Of a DNA stretch of 7,015 nucleotides, positions 1 through 6,705 are shown piece by piece; the stretch's first letter is position 1, and the number at the start of each line of letters is the position of its first letter. Made by a program: the position numbers and the translations under genes. Under the pieces are notes generated by a model, which saw only the letters and a program-made list of their open reading frames with translations, made no database searches and was not told the DNA's origin. Source of the stretch: Campylobacter sp. (GTDB lineage: Bacteria > Campylobacterota > Campylobacteria > Campylobacterales > Campylobacteraceae); the NCBI GenBank assembly GCA_017940085.1, contig JAGAZK010000234.1, forward strand, positions 1-7,015, in the 5' to 3' direction.

Positions 1-1
1 A

Positions 2-223
2 AATTTAACCACTTTTGCTCGTCCGTTTGTAGCATACGATATAGGTCGCACTAAAGATAATACCACCAAAGACTACGATACAATTCAAGGATTTTCTATC
101 GGTTTAAAAGGCGAATTTAAAAACCTTTCTGGCATAATTACACTATCAAAAGCGACTGATTATCCAAAAGATATAAGTGTAAATTCAAATGAAATTTATA
201 TAAGTGTGCAATGGAGATTATAA
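2..223 (+). CDS. TpsB-family outer-membrane transporter (FhaC/ShlB/CdiB type), C-terminal fragment
   Basis: Only the last 73 codons are in the window; the gene begins upstream. The product would be the 16-stranded outer-membrane pore of a two-partner secretion system, which recognises the TPS domain of its exoprotein in the periplasm and threads it to the surface. The fragment shows alternating polar/hydrophobic beta-strands typical of the end of such barrels: a strand with FVAYDIGR (about residues 9-16 of the fragment), then FSIGLKGEF, a strand SGIITLSKA, and a final strand IYISVQWRL. The layout 'F-x-x-Y-D-x-G-R ... G-x-x-x-G-L ... last strand to the C-terminus' matches the ShlB/FhaC activator domain. 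The last residue is Leu rather than the usual Phe, but Trp lies two residues before it. The stop codon overlaps the start of the next gene, a tpsA homologue, which strongly supports the call. Exact substrate class (CdiB versus FhaC) is inferred from that neighbour. Confidence 0.85.
   Translation, partial: NLTTFARPFVAYDIGRTKDNTTKDYDTIQGFSIGLKGEFKNLSGIITLSKATDYPKDISVNSNEIYISVQWRL
213..217 (+). promoter_or_regulatory. Shine-Dalgarno site deciding the exoprotein start
   Basis: GGAGA lies 5 bases before the ATG at 223. It sits inside the last codons of the upstream tpsB gene (Trp-Arg). An in-frame ATG at 211 would place this motif inside the coding region and leave no ribosome site in front, so 223 is the better start. 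The TAATG overlap suggests translational coupling of transporter and exoprotein. Confidence 0.8.
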
Positions 224-3200
224 TGAAAAAACAACGCAAAAAACAAATTATTTCTGTTTTTGTTTGTTTAAATTTAATATTCTCCCAGTCTTTTTTGGCA
301 GCAGATTTGCCAATTACTCCTGATAATACCAAATCTCCAAATTTATTTATAGATCAAACTGCAAATAAAGTAGATATAGCAAATATCGAGGCTCCAATAA
401 ATTCAGTATCTCATAATGTTTTTAAAGATTTTAATATCAATGAAAATGGACTAATTTTTAATAATTCTAATTCCATTACTTCTACTAAACTTGGTGGTGT
501 AATATACAAAAATCCAAATTTTAGCTCTCATGAAGCAAACACCATTATCGCTGAAATCTCAGGCACAAACAAAACACATCTTTTTGGCTTTGGCGAAATA
601 GCTGGTAAAAAAGCTGATTTAATCATAGCAAACCCAAATGGAATAATCGCAAACGGTGCCGGATTTATCAATACAAACAATATTTTATTTGATACTCGCT
701 CACAAGATAATAGTGCTAAATTTGAAGTTTTAGGTGAAGGCATAGATTTAACAAATACAAACAAAGCTGAGATTTTAGCAAATTTAGTAGAATTAAATGC
801 TGCAATTTACGGTGGAAATGAACTGCAAATCAAACTTGAAAATAGCTCAAATTTAGCTTCAAATTTAGAGCCACAATACGCTCTAGATGCTAAAGCCTTT
901 GGCTCAATGTATGCTGGAAAAATCAAAATCATAGCAAATAATGCGGGAATTGGTGTGCGTTCAAACGCTGATATAATAGCACAAGACGAGCTTATAATAA
1001 ATTCAAATGGCGATTTAGAACTCGCAAACACCAAAGCAAACATAATAAATCTCCAATCAAACTCAAATATCAAACTAAATGACAAAGTTATTGCTGATGA
1101 ATTAAATTTAAACGCAGATAAATTTACCCACGATACAGCGGAATTTTTAGTCAAAAATGCTCTAAATTTAAACGCAAACGAGCTAAATATAAACAAAGAA
1201 ATCATAACTTCAGCTAATCTAAATTTAAATGCTCCTAAAATCTCTCAAAATGCTTTTATATTCACGCTTAGAGATGTCGGTGTAAATGGAGATGAGATTG
1301 AAAATACTGGCGATATTTGGGCAAATAATATTTTTATCACGGCAAATTCACAATTTATAAATTTAGCCGGAATGCTTCACTCAAATGAAGATATTTTCAT
1401 AAATGCACCAATTATTCAAAATCAAGGTGTGGTGAGCGGCGATTATAGCGGTGTTTGGGCTAGTGCGAAAGCTAATGAATTTTATGCTAAAGAAATAGCT
1501 GAATTAAAGCGTTTGAAAAAAAGTGTATGCAATGGCGATGGTTGCACATTAACGAGTTGGGATTTTAAACAACTAGAACGCCAACTTCAAAATAAAATCG
1601 AAGCCAAAAAGAACGAATTTGTAGCCCAAGCAATAAATATAAATGCATTTTCTCAAGATTACAAAGATAGTATTAATCGTCGATTTGATCTTATGAATGA
1701 CGGCTGGAAAGGTAATTTTTGGGCGTATGATGCTCAAATATTACAAAGCGATTTTACAGCCGATAAAGCACTTATCAATGCCGGAAATAATCTAAATTTA
1801 ATAGGAAATAGCATTATAAATCAAGAAGCCGATATTTTTGTGGGCAATGATTTAAATGTGCAAGCAAATAAATTTGCCAATCAAAGAGAAGCTTTAATCA
1901 TCAAACAAGGCGTAACATTTGCTAAAGTGCGTGAATACACAGATAGAACTTGGTATGGCAAAAAGAAAAAACGCAAAACAAATGAATATATAAACACTAC
2001 TTACGATAATGTTCTTTATTCAGACAAACCAACAAATATTTTTGTGGGCAATGATGCAAATATAGTCGCACAAAACAGCTTTTTAAACGGCGACAACGCA
2101 AATCCGGTAGCATTTACAATAGGCGAAAATAAAACAAATGAGATTTCTATAGATTTAAGCAAAAATCCTTATCTTTCAAAAAATCCTGATAAAAACTCAC
2201 CATACGCTTATGTCATAAATCCAAAAATCATAGATTTGTTTGCCAAAAATCCAGAGTTTGGCTACACAGAAGTAACAAATCCATTTTTAAGCGATCCATC
2301 TTTATATGCAGGAAGTGAGTATTTTTTAAACAAGCTCGGCTTTGAGTCCAAAAACACAGATAAATTTCTAGCTTCAGCCGAGCTTAGTTCGGCTTTGCTT
2401 AAACAATCTCTCCAAGCAAACTCAGCCAAGAAATATCTCCAAAACTTTGATGAGAGCATAAAAGAGCTCGTCTCTAATGCCCAAAGCGAATACAAAAGAT
2501 TAAATTTAACTCCTTTTATTTCACTAAGCCCCGAGCAAGTAAAATCCCTTAAAAGCGATATTATTTGGTATGAATACGAATACAAAAATGGCTCAGTTTA
2601 TGCTGTGCCAAAAATCTATCTTTCAAATGAAACTTTATCAAATATCGCTTCTACTGCTATTTCTACCAAAGGCAATTTAAATATCAAAGCCGATGAAATC
2701 GTCTCTAATGACACTATTAATTCTGATAGATCTATAAATTTAGTTGGCAAAAACATACACCTAAATAGCGATTATCGTCAGTCTTCTTTAAACTCAGCTG
2801 GAGATTTAAACATCATCGCAAATGATAAATTTATAAACAAAGGCGCAAATTTAAACTCAAACCAAAACATAAATTTACACGCCAAAAATCTTTTAATCTC
2901 AGCAAATGTCTTAAAAAATATCAATCTTGCCAAAAACCAGTTTAGTCAAACTGCGGGTGAAGCTAAAATAAACGCAAACAATATAAATTTAATCGCCCAC
3001 GACACGACTATAAACGGAGCAAATTTAACCGCCAAAGAAAACATAAACTCAAATTCTAAAAATCTATCAATCTTTGGAGTGCAAAGCTTCAAAAAAACCC
3101 AAACCGGCAATTATGATAATTACACAATCACTCAACAAATCCGCAACGAAGCTGCAAATTTATCCGCTCAAAACATAAATTTAATCGCAGATAATGAAAT

Positions 3201-6150
3201 TTTAATTACAGGGTCAAATTTAAATGCCCAAGATGAACTAAATTTAGCTGCCAAAGATATTTCTATAACAGCCGGGCAAAATAGCGATTATAGCGAGAGA
3301 GTTAGTATTCGTGAAGGCACATTTAAAACCACCAGCGAAACGACAATCAAAAATGATATTTTTTATTCTAGCTCAAATTTAAATGCAAATAATATAAATT
3401 TAATTTCCACAAATGATATATCAATACTTGGCTCAAATTTAAATGCATCAAATTTACTAAATTTACAAGCAAACGGCTCAATCACTCAAGCCGGACTAAA
3501 AAATCAGAGTTATTATTATCACGATAAAAGAAGCGTATCTTGGTTTGGAGCACAAAGAAAGTCTTTAAAAGATATGCAAGATATAGAAACTGCCATGCTT
3601 TCTAATAGTTTGAGCAATGGAGATTCTATTTATAGTGCAAAAAATTCAATAATCCTAACAGGCGTAAATATCAAAGCCAAAGATAAAGCTGAATTTAGTG
3701 CTAATCAAATCAATATCACTCCGCTTACTTTTATGGGTAAAACTACTCACGACCAAAGCAATAGCGGATTTGATATATCAAAAACATTTACAAACAATTT
3801 ACACCAAAGCATTACAAATCAAGGCTCAAATTTAGAAGCAAATGATTTAAAAATGTCAGCAGATATTATAAATTTACAAGGTTCAAGTTTATCTGCCACA
3901 AATGCTCAAATAAACGCAAATGAATTAAATTTGATCTCTTCTAAAAATACTCAAATCGATTCTACTATAAGTATGGATTCTGGCGTATTTGTCGCTAAAA
4001 TATCATCAAACGGAAGCGTCCAAGAAGTAGAAATCCCAGCAATTATTCAAGTAGAAAATAAATTTATATTCAACGGCAACGACATCACAAACAAACTTGA
4101 TACACAAATAGTCCAACAAGTCCAAAGCTCACTAGAAACGCAAAACATCATAAAAACTCTAAGTTCAAATTCGGCTACTCCATTAAACGAAGATCAAATC
4201 AACCAAATCAAAGCCACTCTAAACAATGACCAATGGGGCGATACCACCAAAACAATAAGCGGAATATGTGGGCTTATCATCACGGCTGTGGTTACTTATT
4301 GCACAGCTGGGACTGGCTCAGCCGCAGCAGGTGCTGCCACTACAGGAGCCACAGCGACCGCTACTGCTACAGCCACCGCAGCAGCCACTTCAGCTATAAC
4401 CCAAGCCGTAACACAAGCTCTTATAAACGCACTCGCTATTCAAACAGCAAATTACGCCGTATCAGGCGGTAAGGTTAAATTTGATGTCCAAGCTTTAGCT
4501 CAAACTGCGGCTATCTCGGCTCTAACCCAAATCTCAAACCCAGCTTCTACTTATGCCACTAGCTATATTTCTAATTCTACTTTGCAAGCGGTCTCAAATC
4601 ACGCTTTGCAAACCATAGCAAATAGTGCTATTTCTAGCACGATAAACGGCTCATCTTTTAGAGATACTCTTAGCTCAAACATCAATTCATCTTTGACAAA
4701 TTTTGCTTTTAATCAAGTTGGCAATATTTCTATGGGTTGGGGTTTGGAAGACGGAGACCTTACAAAAGCTTCATTGCACGGCTTAGTTGGCGGATTTGGA
4801 GCTTATTTGCGTGGAGATAGCTTCACCACAGGGGCTTTAAGCTCAGCTGGAGTCGAATTAATGCGTCCAATTAGCTCAGATTGGAGTGACAAATCCCAAC
4901 TTTTGGCTTCAAATTTATCTGGAATATTCTTTGGAGCATTGCTTGATGGACAAAATGGTGCAAATTTAGCTAGCGAATTATCAATCAGCTCTGAGCTTAA
5001 TAATAGGCAAATGCACAAAGCACAAATGGATAGAATAAAAGAATTAGCACAAGAGTATTCTAACCAAACAGGTATGCCACTAGACGAAGCTATCAAATTT
5101 ATAGCCAAAGCTTCATACGCCTTAACTGATAAAAGTGCAAACGAAATGTATGAAGACAATCTAAATTTAGACGAATATAATAAATTCACAAACGCTATGG
5201 ATTTTGTAAAAAGCAAGATAGATTATAGCGAAGTAGATTTTATGGAAAACGGCGAATTTAGTGGAGTATTGTGGGCTAAAAAATCTCAATACGACGATAG
5301 ATATTCAAATTTAATCGGCTTTAATGAATATGAAAGTTTTTACAATGATTATCTCAAAATAAATACACAAAATCCGCAAAATAACTCAAATTTCGCTAAT
5401 GGCATAGCTACTCCTTATCAACAACTCGGAAATGCTTTTGTAAGCCATCCGCTAAATACAAGCTGGGAAATACTCACAAATATCTTTAATCCTTTTAGCT
5501 GGTATCAAAGCGGTCAAAACCTAAGGCAAACATACGAAATGGCTCAGTTAGATAATTTTCTAGGAGATTATGCTAGTGCTTCGCAACATTATGGAGAATT
5601 TTTAGGTGGCGTGGCACCACTAGCAATAGGCACAGCAGGTGGCGTAGCATATAAGGGCGTTTCGTATGTTGGGAAAAATATAGAAGCAAATGCTTTAACT
5701 AAAATAACAGATAATTTGCCGAAAGGTTATAAATTTGACACTGCCACAGGAACTGCAATAAGTCCAAATGGAACTAGATATGCTATGAATGGCGTAACCG
5801 ATATAAGCGGTTCGCCAGTATGGCAACAAATCGGCAAACAAGGTAGTTTGACAGAGCAATACTTCGTATTTGCAAATAACGCCAAACAGCAAATCACAAA
5901 ACCACAAATTCTAAAAAATGGGTCGCAAAGTATGGTTTGGGATAGTGCGTATAGGATTGGAAATATTGCGACAGACCCGAGAACTTGGATATATGGAACT
6001 GCTGGGGTGGAGATAGCAAATGATGTATTAAATGACAGCATTCCGTTTCCAAGTACAGATATTGGTGGCATTTTTTCTATTATGGATAAGATAAATGAAA
6101 ACTATGTTTTGCCAAAATTGATTGAAATAGAACAAAATAAAAACAAGTAG
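223..6150 (+). CDS. Filamentous haemagglutinin / CdiA-like TpsA exoprotein (putative contact-dependent inhibition effector)
   Basis: This is a complete 1,975-residue protein exported by Sec and then by the partner TpsB. Residues 1-26 are a signal peptide (basic start KKQRKK, hydrophobic core, likely cut after SQSFLA). Residues ~27-260 form the TPS/haemagglutination-activity domain, with the hallmark NPNGI at 137-141 and GFINTNN at 147-153. Residues ~260-400 and ~560-640 are beta-helix repeats of the 'NLNA..NLN' kind. A helical hairpin at ~413-467 carries a CX4C pair (Cys436, Cys441). Residues ~670-815 match the conserved non-repetitive module of large TpsA proteins (NPFLSDPSLY, YFLNKLGF, LTPFISLSPEQVKSL, SDIIW, then a YAVPKIYL strand). 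A second FHA repeat block spans ~815-1270, including SWFGAQRKS. A DUF637-like region spans ~1340-1550, with an Ala/Thr hydrophobic stretch and KASLHGLVGG near its end. A helical pretoxin-like segment starts at NNRQMHKAQMDRIKELA (1593). The C-terminal module (~1790-1975) ends in a unique 34-residue tip. No VENN motif is seen. Placement in CDI is inferred from the size, the C-terminal module and the downstream orphan copy; a plain adhesin is the alternative. Confidence 0.88.
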   Translation: MKKQRKKQIISVFVCLNLIFSQSFLAADLPITPDNTKSPNLFIDQTANKVDIANIEAPINSVSHNVFKDFNINENGLIFNNSNSITSTKLGGVIYKNPNFSSHEANTIIAEISGTNKTHLFGFGEIAGKKADLIIANPNGIIANGAGFINTNNILFDTRSQDNSAKFEVLGEGIDLTNTNKAEILANLVELNAAIYGGNELQIKLENSSNLASNLEPQYALDAKAFGSMYAGKIKIIANNAGIGVRSNADIIAQDELIINSNGDLELANTKANIINLQSNSNIKLNDKVIADELNLNADKFTHDTAEFLVKNALNLNANELNINKEIITSANLNLNAPKISQNAFIFTLRDVGVNGDEIENTGDIWANNIFITANSQFINLAGMLHSNEDIFINAPIIQNQGVVSGDYSGVWASAKANEFYAKEIAELKRLKKSVCNGDGCTLTSWDFKQLERQLQNKIEAKKNEFVAQAININAFSQDYKDSINRRFDLMNDGWKGNFWAYDAQILQSDFTADKALINAGNNLNLIGNSIINQEADIFVGNDLNVQANKFANQREALIIKQGVTFAKVREYTDRTWYGKKKKRKTNEYINTTYDNVLYSDKPTNIFVGNDANIVAQNSFLNGDNANPVAFTIGENKTNEISIDLSKNPYLSKNPDKNSPYAYVINPKIIDLFAKNPEFGYTEVTNPFLSDPSLYAGSEYFLNKLGFESKNTDKFLASAELSSALLKQSLQANSAKKYLQNFDESIKELVSNAQSEYKRLNLTPFISLSPEQVKSLKSDIIWYEYEYKNGSVYAVPKIYLSNETLSNIASTAISTKGNLNIKADEIVSNDTINSDRSINLVGKNIHLNSDYRQSSLNSAGDLNIIANDKFINKGANLNSNQNINLHAKNLLISANVLKNINLAKNQFSQTAGEAKINANNINLIAHDTTINGANLTAKENINSNSKNLSIFGVQSFKKTQTGNYDNYTITQQIRNEAANLSAQNINLIADNEILITGSNLNAQDELNLAAKDISITAGQNSDYSERVSIREGTFKTTSETTIKNDIFYSSSNLNANNINLISTNDISILGSNLNASNLLNLQANGSITQAGLKNQSYYYHDKRSVSWFGAQRKSLKDMQDIETAMLSNSLSNGDSIYSAKNSIILTGVNIKAKDKAEFSANQINITPLTFMGKTTHDQSNSGFDISKTFTNNLHQSITNQGSNLEANDLKMSADIINLQGSSLSATNAQINANELNLISSKNTQIDSTISMDSGVFVAKISSNGSVQEVEIPAIIQVENKFIFNGNDITNKLDTQIVQQVQSSLETQNIIKTLSSNSATPLNEDQINQIKATLNNDQWGDTTKTISGICGLIITAVVTYCTAGTGSAAAGAATTGATATATATATAAATSAITQAVTQALINALAIQTANYAVSGGKVKFDVQALAQTAAISALTQISNPASTYATSYISNSTLQAVSNHALQTIANSAISSTINGSSFRDTLSSNINSSLTNFAFNQVGNISMGWGLEDGDLTKASLHGLVGGFGAYLRGDSFTTGALSSAGVELMRPISSDWSDKSQLLASNLSGIFFGALLDGQNGANLASELSISSELNNRQMHKAQMDRIKELAQEYSNQTGMPLDEAIKFIAKASYALTDKSANEMYEDNLNLDEYNKFTNAMDFVKSKIDYSEVDFMENGEFSGVLWAKKSQYDDRYSNLIGFNEYESFYNDYLKINTQNPQNNSNFANGIATPYQQLGNAFVSHPLNTSWEILTNIFNPFSWYQSGQNLRQTYEMAQLDNFLGDYASASQHYGEFLGGVAPLAIGTAGGVAYKGVSYVGKNIEANALTKITDNLPKGYKFDTATGTAISPNGTRYAMNGVTDISGSPVWQQIGKQGSLTEQYFVFANNAKQQITKPQILKNGSQSMVWDSAYRIGNIATDPRTWIYGTAGVEIANDVLNDSIPFPSTDIGGIFSIMDKINENYVLPKLIEIEQNKNK
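301..1000 (+). other. TPS (haemagglutination activity) domain coding region
   Basis: Encodes about residues 27-260 of the exoprotein, directly after the signal peptide. The family's two landmark motifs are present: NPNGI (codons from 631) and the following GFINTNN (codons from 661), spaced as in FhaB, ShlA and CdiA. This domain is what the TpsB POTRA domains recognise, and it nucleates beta-helix folding at the cell surface. The downstream border is approximate because the domain passes smoothly into FHA repeats. Confidence 0.85.
2990..4000 (+). repeat. FHA-type beta-helix repeat block (second block)
   Basis: This stretch encodes short imperfect repeats of about 20 residues built on 'GSNLNAxxxLNLxAxxIxI'. 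Clear examples are GSNLNAQDELNLAA, SSNLNANNINLIS and GSNLNASNLLNLQA. At DNA level the word tcaaatttaaatgc recurs at 3214, 3373 and 3433. The block includes the SWFGAQRKS element common in TpsA haemagglutinin repeats. In CdiA-type proteins the second FHA block is held in the periplasm until target contact and later helps toxin transfer; whether that applies here is inference. Confidence 0.75.
4258..4880 (+). other. DUF637-like pretoxin region with Ala/Thr-rich hydrophobic segment
   Basis: Encodes roughly residues 1346-1552. It begins with a hydrophobic stretch bounded by Cys1349 and Cys1360, continues through a low-complexity Ala/Thr run (about 1366-1395), then helical AlaSer-rich sequence (ALAQTAAISALTQ), and closes with DLTKASLHGLVGGFGAYLRGDSFTTGALSSAGVELM. 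The ending resembles the '(K)xxxHxLxGGxxAxxxGxxxxxGAxxAxxxE' signature at the end of DUF637 domains of TpsA/CdiA proteins. The following NNRQMHKAQMDRIKELAQEY...GMPLDEA corresponds to the helical segment that usually follows DUF637. Assignment is by pattern recognition, so domain limits are approximate. Confidence 0.65.
4321..4400 (+). repeat. Ala/Thr low-complexity protein repeat
   Basis: Encodes an alternating Ala-Thr run (GATATATATATAAATSA) within an Ala/Gly/Thr-rich hydrophobic segment of the exoprotein. The DNA is locally more GC-rich than its surroundings. The codons are varied (aca, acc, act for Thr; gcc, gcg, gct, gca for Ala), so it is a repeat at protein level and not a simple DNA microsatellite. 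Confidence 0.8.
5593..6150 (+). other. Exoprotein C-terminal module with short unique tip
   Basis: Encodes residues ~1791-1975. It starts with a hydrophobic Gly/Ala-rich stretch (FLGGVAPLAIGTAGGVAYKG), followed by a polar segment, and then the part that is duplicated downstream (residues 1860-1941, from DISGS to LNDSIP). After that only 34 residues are unique (1942-1975, including GGIFSIMDKINENY and a Lys/Asn-rich end). In CDI proteins the sharp switch from conserved to unique sequence marks the toxin border. A 34-residue tip is far shorter than the usual enzymatic toxin of roughly 70-150 residues, and I recognise no nuclease or other catalytic motif. It may be a membrane-active peptide, or the shared segment may be part of the toxin. 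Confidence 0.6.
5800..6044 (+). repeat. Direct repeat, copy 1 (inside the exoprotein gene)
   Basis: 245 bases that align without gaps to 6723-6967 at a constant offset of 923. By hand count 27 bases differ (about 89% identity). Differences are uneven: 19 in the first 126 bases, none in 5926-6007, and 8 in the last 37. The repeat ends where the two protein tips diverge (after NDSIP versus NDSMP). Confidence 0.95.
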
Positions 6151-6158
6151 GTTTTGAC

Positions 6159-6491
6159 ATGAAATTTCAAATGATATTTGGTGGATTTATATTGATTATA
6201 CTTGGAATATTTTCATCACTTGGTTTTAAAACTCATACAAAAATGAGCGGTTGGCGTGAGCCGTCTGATGAACTATCTGCATTTTATTTTAGTGTTGGTT
6301 TTCTTTTTATATGTTTGGGTATTTTTTACAAATCAAAACGACAATTTAACAACAAAAATTTTAATTTTATTTCTCCAAAAACTAAAAAACAATCCAAAAA
6401 ACTAAAAGGTGAAAAAGTCAAATTTGATAAAGCAAAAAATAAATTAAATTTGAAAAATATCAAATTTAAAAAAAATAAAGAAAAAGATTGA
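6159..6491 (+). CDS. Small two-helix membrane protein with Lys-rich tail, candidate immunity protein
   Basis: A 110-residue protein I do not recognise as a named family. Residues ~5-23 (MIFGGFILIILGIFSSLGF) and ~41-57 (AFYFSVGFLFICLGIFY) are membrane helices joined by a ~18-residue polar loop. Residues 58-110 are a tail with 20 Lys in 53 residues. The positive-inside rule places both ends in the cytoplasm and the loop in the periplasm. The start lies 8 bases after the exoprotein stop; AGTAGG at 6146-6151, overlapping that stop, can serve as a weak ribosome site, so translation is probably coupled. Position directly behind a CdiA-like gene is where the cognate immunity gene lies, and small integral-membrane immunity proteins are known for CDI toxins that attack the inner membrane. 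The immunity role is inferred from position and topology only. Confidence 0.72.
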   Translation: MKFQMIFGGFILIILGIFSSLGFKTHTKMSGWREPSDELSAFYFSVGFLFICLGIFYKSKRQFNNKNFNFISPKTKKQSKKLKGEKVKFDKAKNKLNLKNIKFKKNKEKD

Positions 6492-6501
6492 GAAACAACA
6501 A

Positions 6502-6705
6502 ATGAGAGCTAAAATTTTTTTAATCTTTATATCTATATTTTTATACATTTACGCTTTTAGTTTTTTAAAATTTAATTATATTTCATATCGTGGATTTAAG
6601 CATTATTTTTCAACTGATTTTGAAAAATTTCTATTTTTTGCATTATTTTTTGTATTTGCAAGTTTTTGTTTATACGGTATTTTTTATAAAAAGAAGTCTA
6701 AATGA
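6502..6705 (+). CDS. Small two-helix membrane protein, second candidate immunity protein
   Basis: A 67-residue hydrophobic protein of no recognised family. Helices lie at about residues 5-22 (IFLIFISIFLYIYAFSFL) and 43-61 (FLFFALFFVFASFCLYGIF), with a polar, aromatic, basic loop between (KFNYISYRGFKHYFSTDFEK) and a short basic end KKKSK. Predicted topology is both ends inside, the same as the preceding gene, and both proteins share GIFYK at the end of helix 2, so they may be distant duplicates. The start is 10 bases after the previous stop with only a weak purine-rich site (TTGAGAAA). Its stop overlaps the ATG of the orphan cassette (ATGA). It could be a second immunity gene for the main tip, the relic of a lost toxin-immunity pair, or an unrelated membrane peptide. 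Confidence 0.65.
   Translation: MRAKIFLIFISIFLYIYAFSFLKFNYISYRGFKHYFSTDFEKFLFFALFFVFASFCLYGIFYKKKSK

Noticed and set aside
211..222. Longer exoprotein start at ATG 211 (MEIIMKK...)
   Set aside because: The good GGAGA ribosome site at 213-217 would fall inside the coding region, and the signal peptide begins properly at MKKQRKK from 223.
807..1205. Minus-strand open frames of 70-137 codons across the exoprotein gene
   Set aside because: They are antisense to a well-supported gene, rich in Phe/Ser/Leu as expected from the complement of AAA/TTA-rich codons, and show no recognisable domains or ribosome sites.
1951..1985. Basic patch YGKKKKRKTNEY in the exoprotein as a special targeting signal
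   Set aside because: A Trp-Tyr/Trp-Gly-Lys-Lys run at this place is common in FHA-type proteins and needs no separate explanation.
3214..3446. Recurring word tcaaatttaaatgc as a DNA-level repeat or protein-binding site
   Set aside because: It is always in frame and encodes the SNLNA core of beta-helix repeats, so protein repeat structure explains it.
4233..4472. 79-codon + strand open frame inside the exoprotein gene
   Set aside because: It is a Ser/Arg/His/Tyr-rich shadow frame produced by the more GC-rich Ala/Thr repeat, with no independent ribosome site or protein-like composition.
223..6150. Phase variation by homopolymer tracts
   Set aside because: I saw no long G or C tracts; A runs reach only about 7 bases in the exoprotein gene, which is ordinary at this base composition.
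6446..6467. Inverted repeat AAATTTGA/TCAAATTT as a terminator
   Set aside because: The 8-base stem is A+T-rich, lies inside the Lys-rich coding tail, and is followed by A's and not T's on the + strand.
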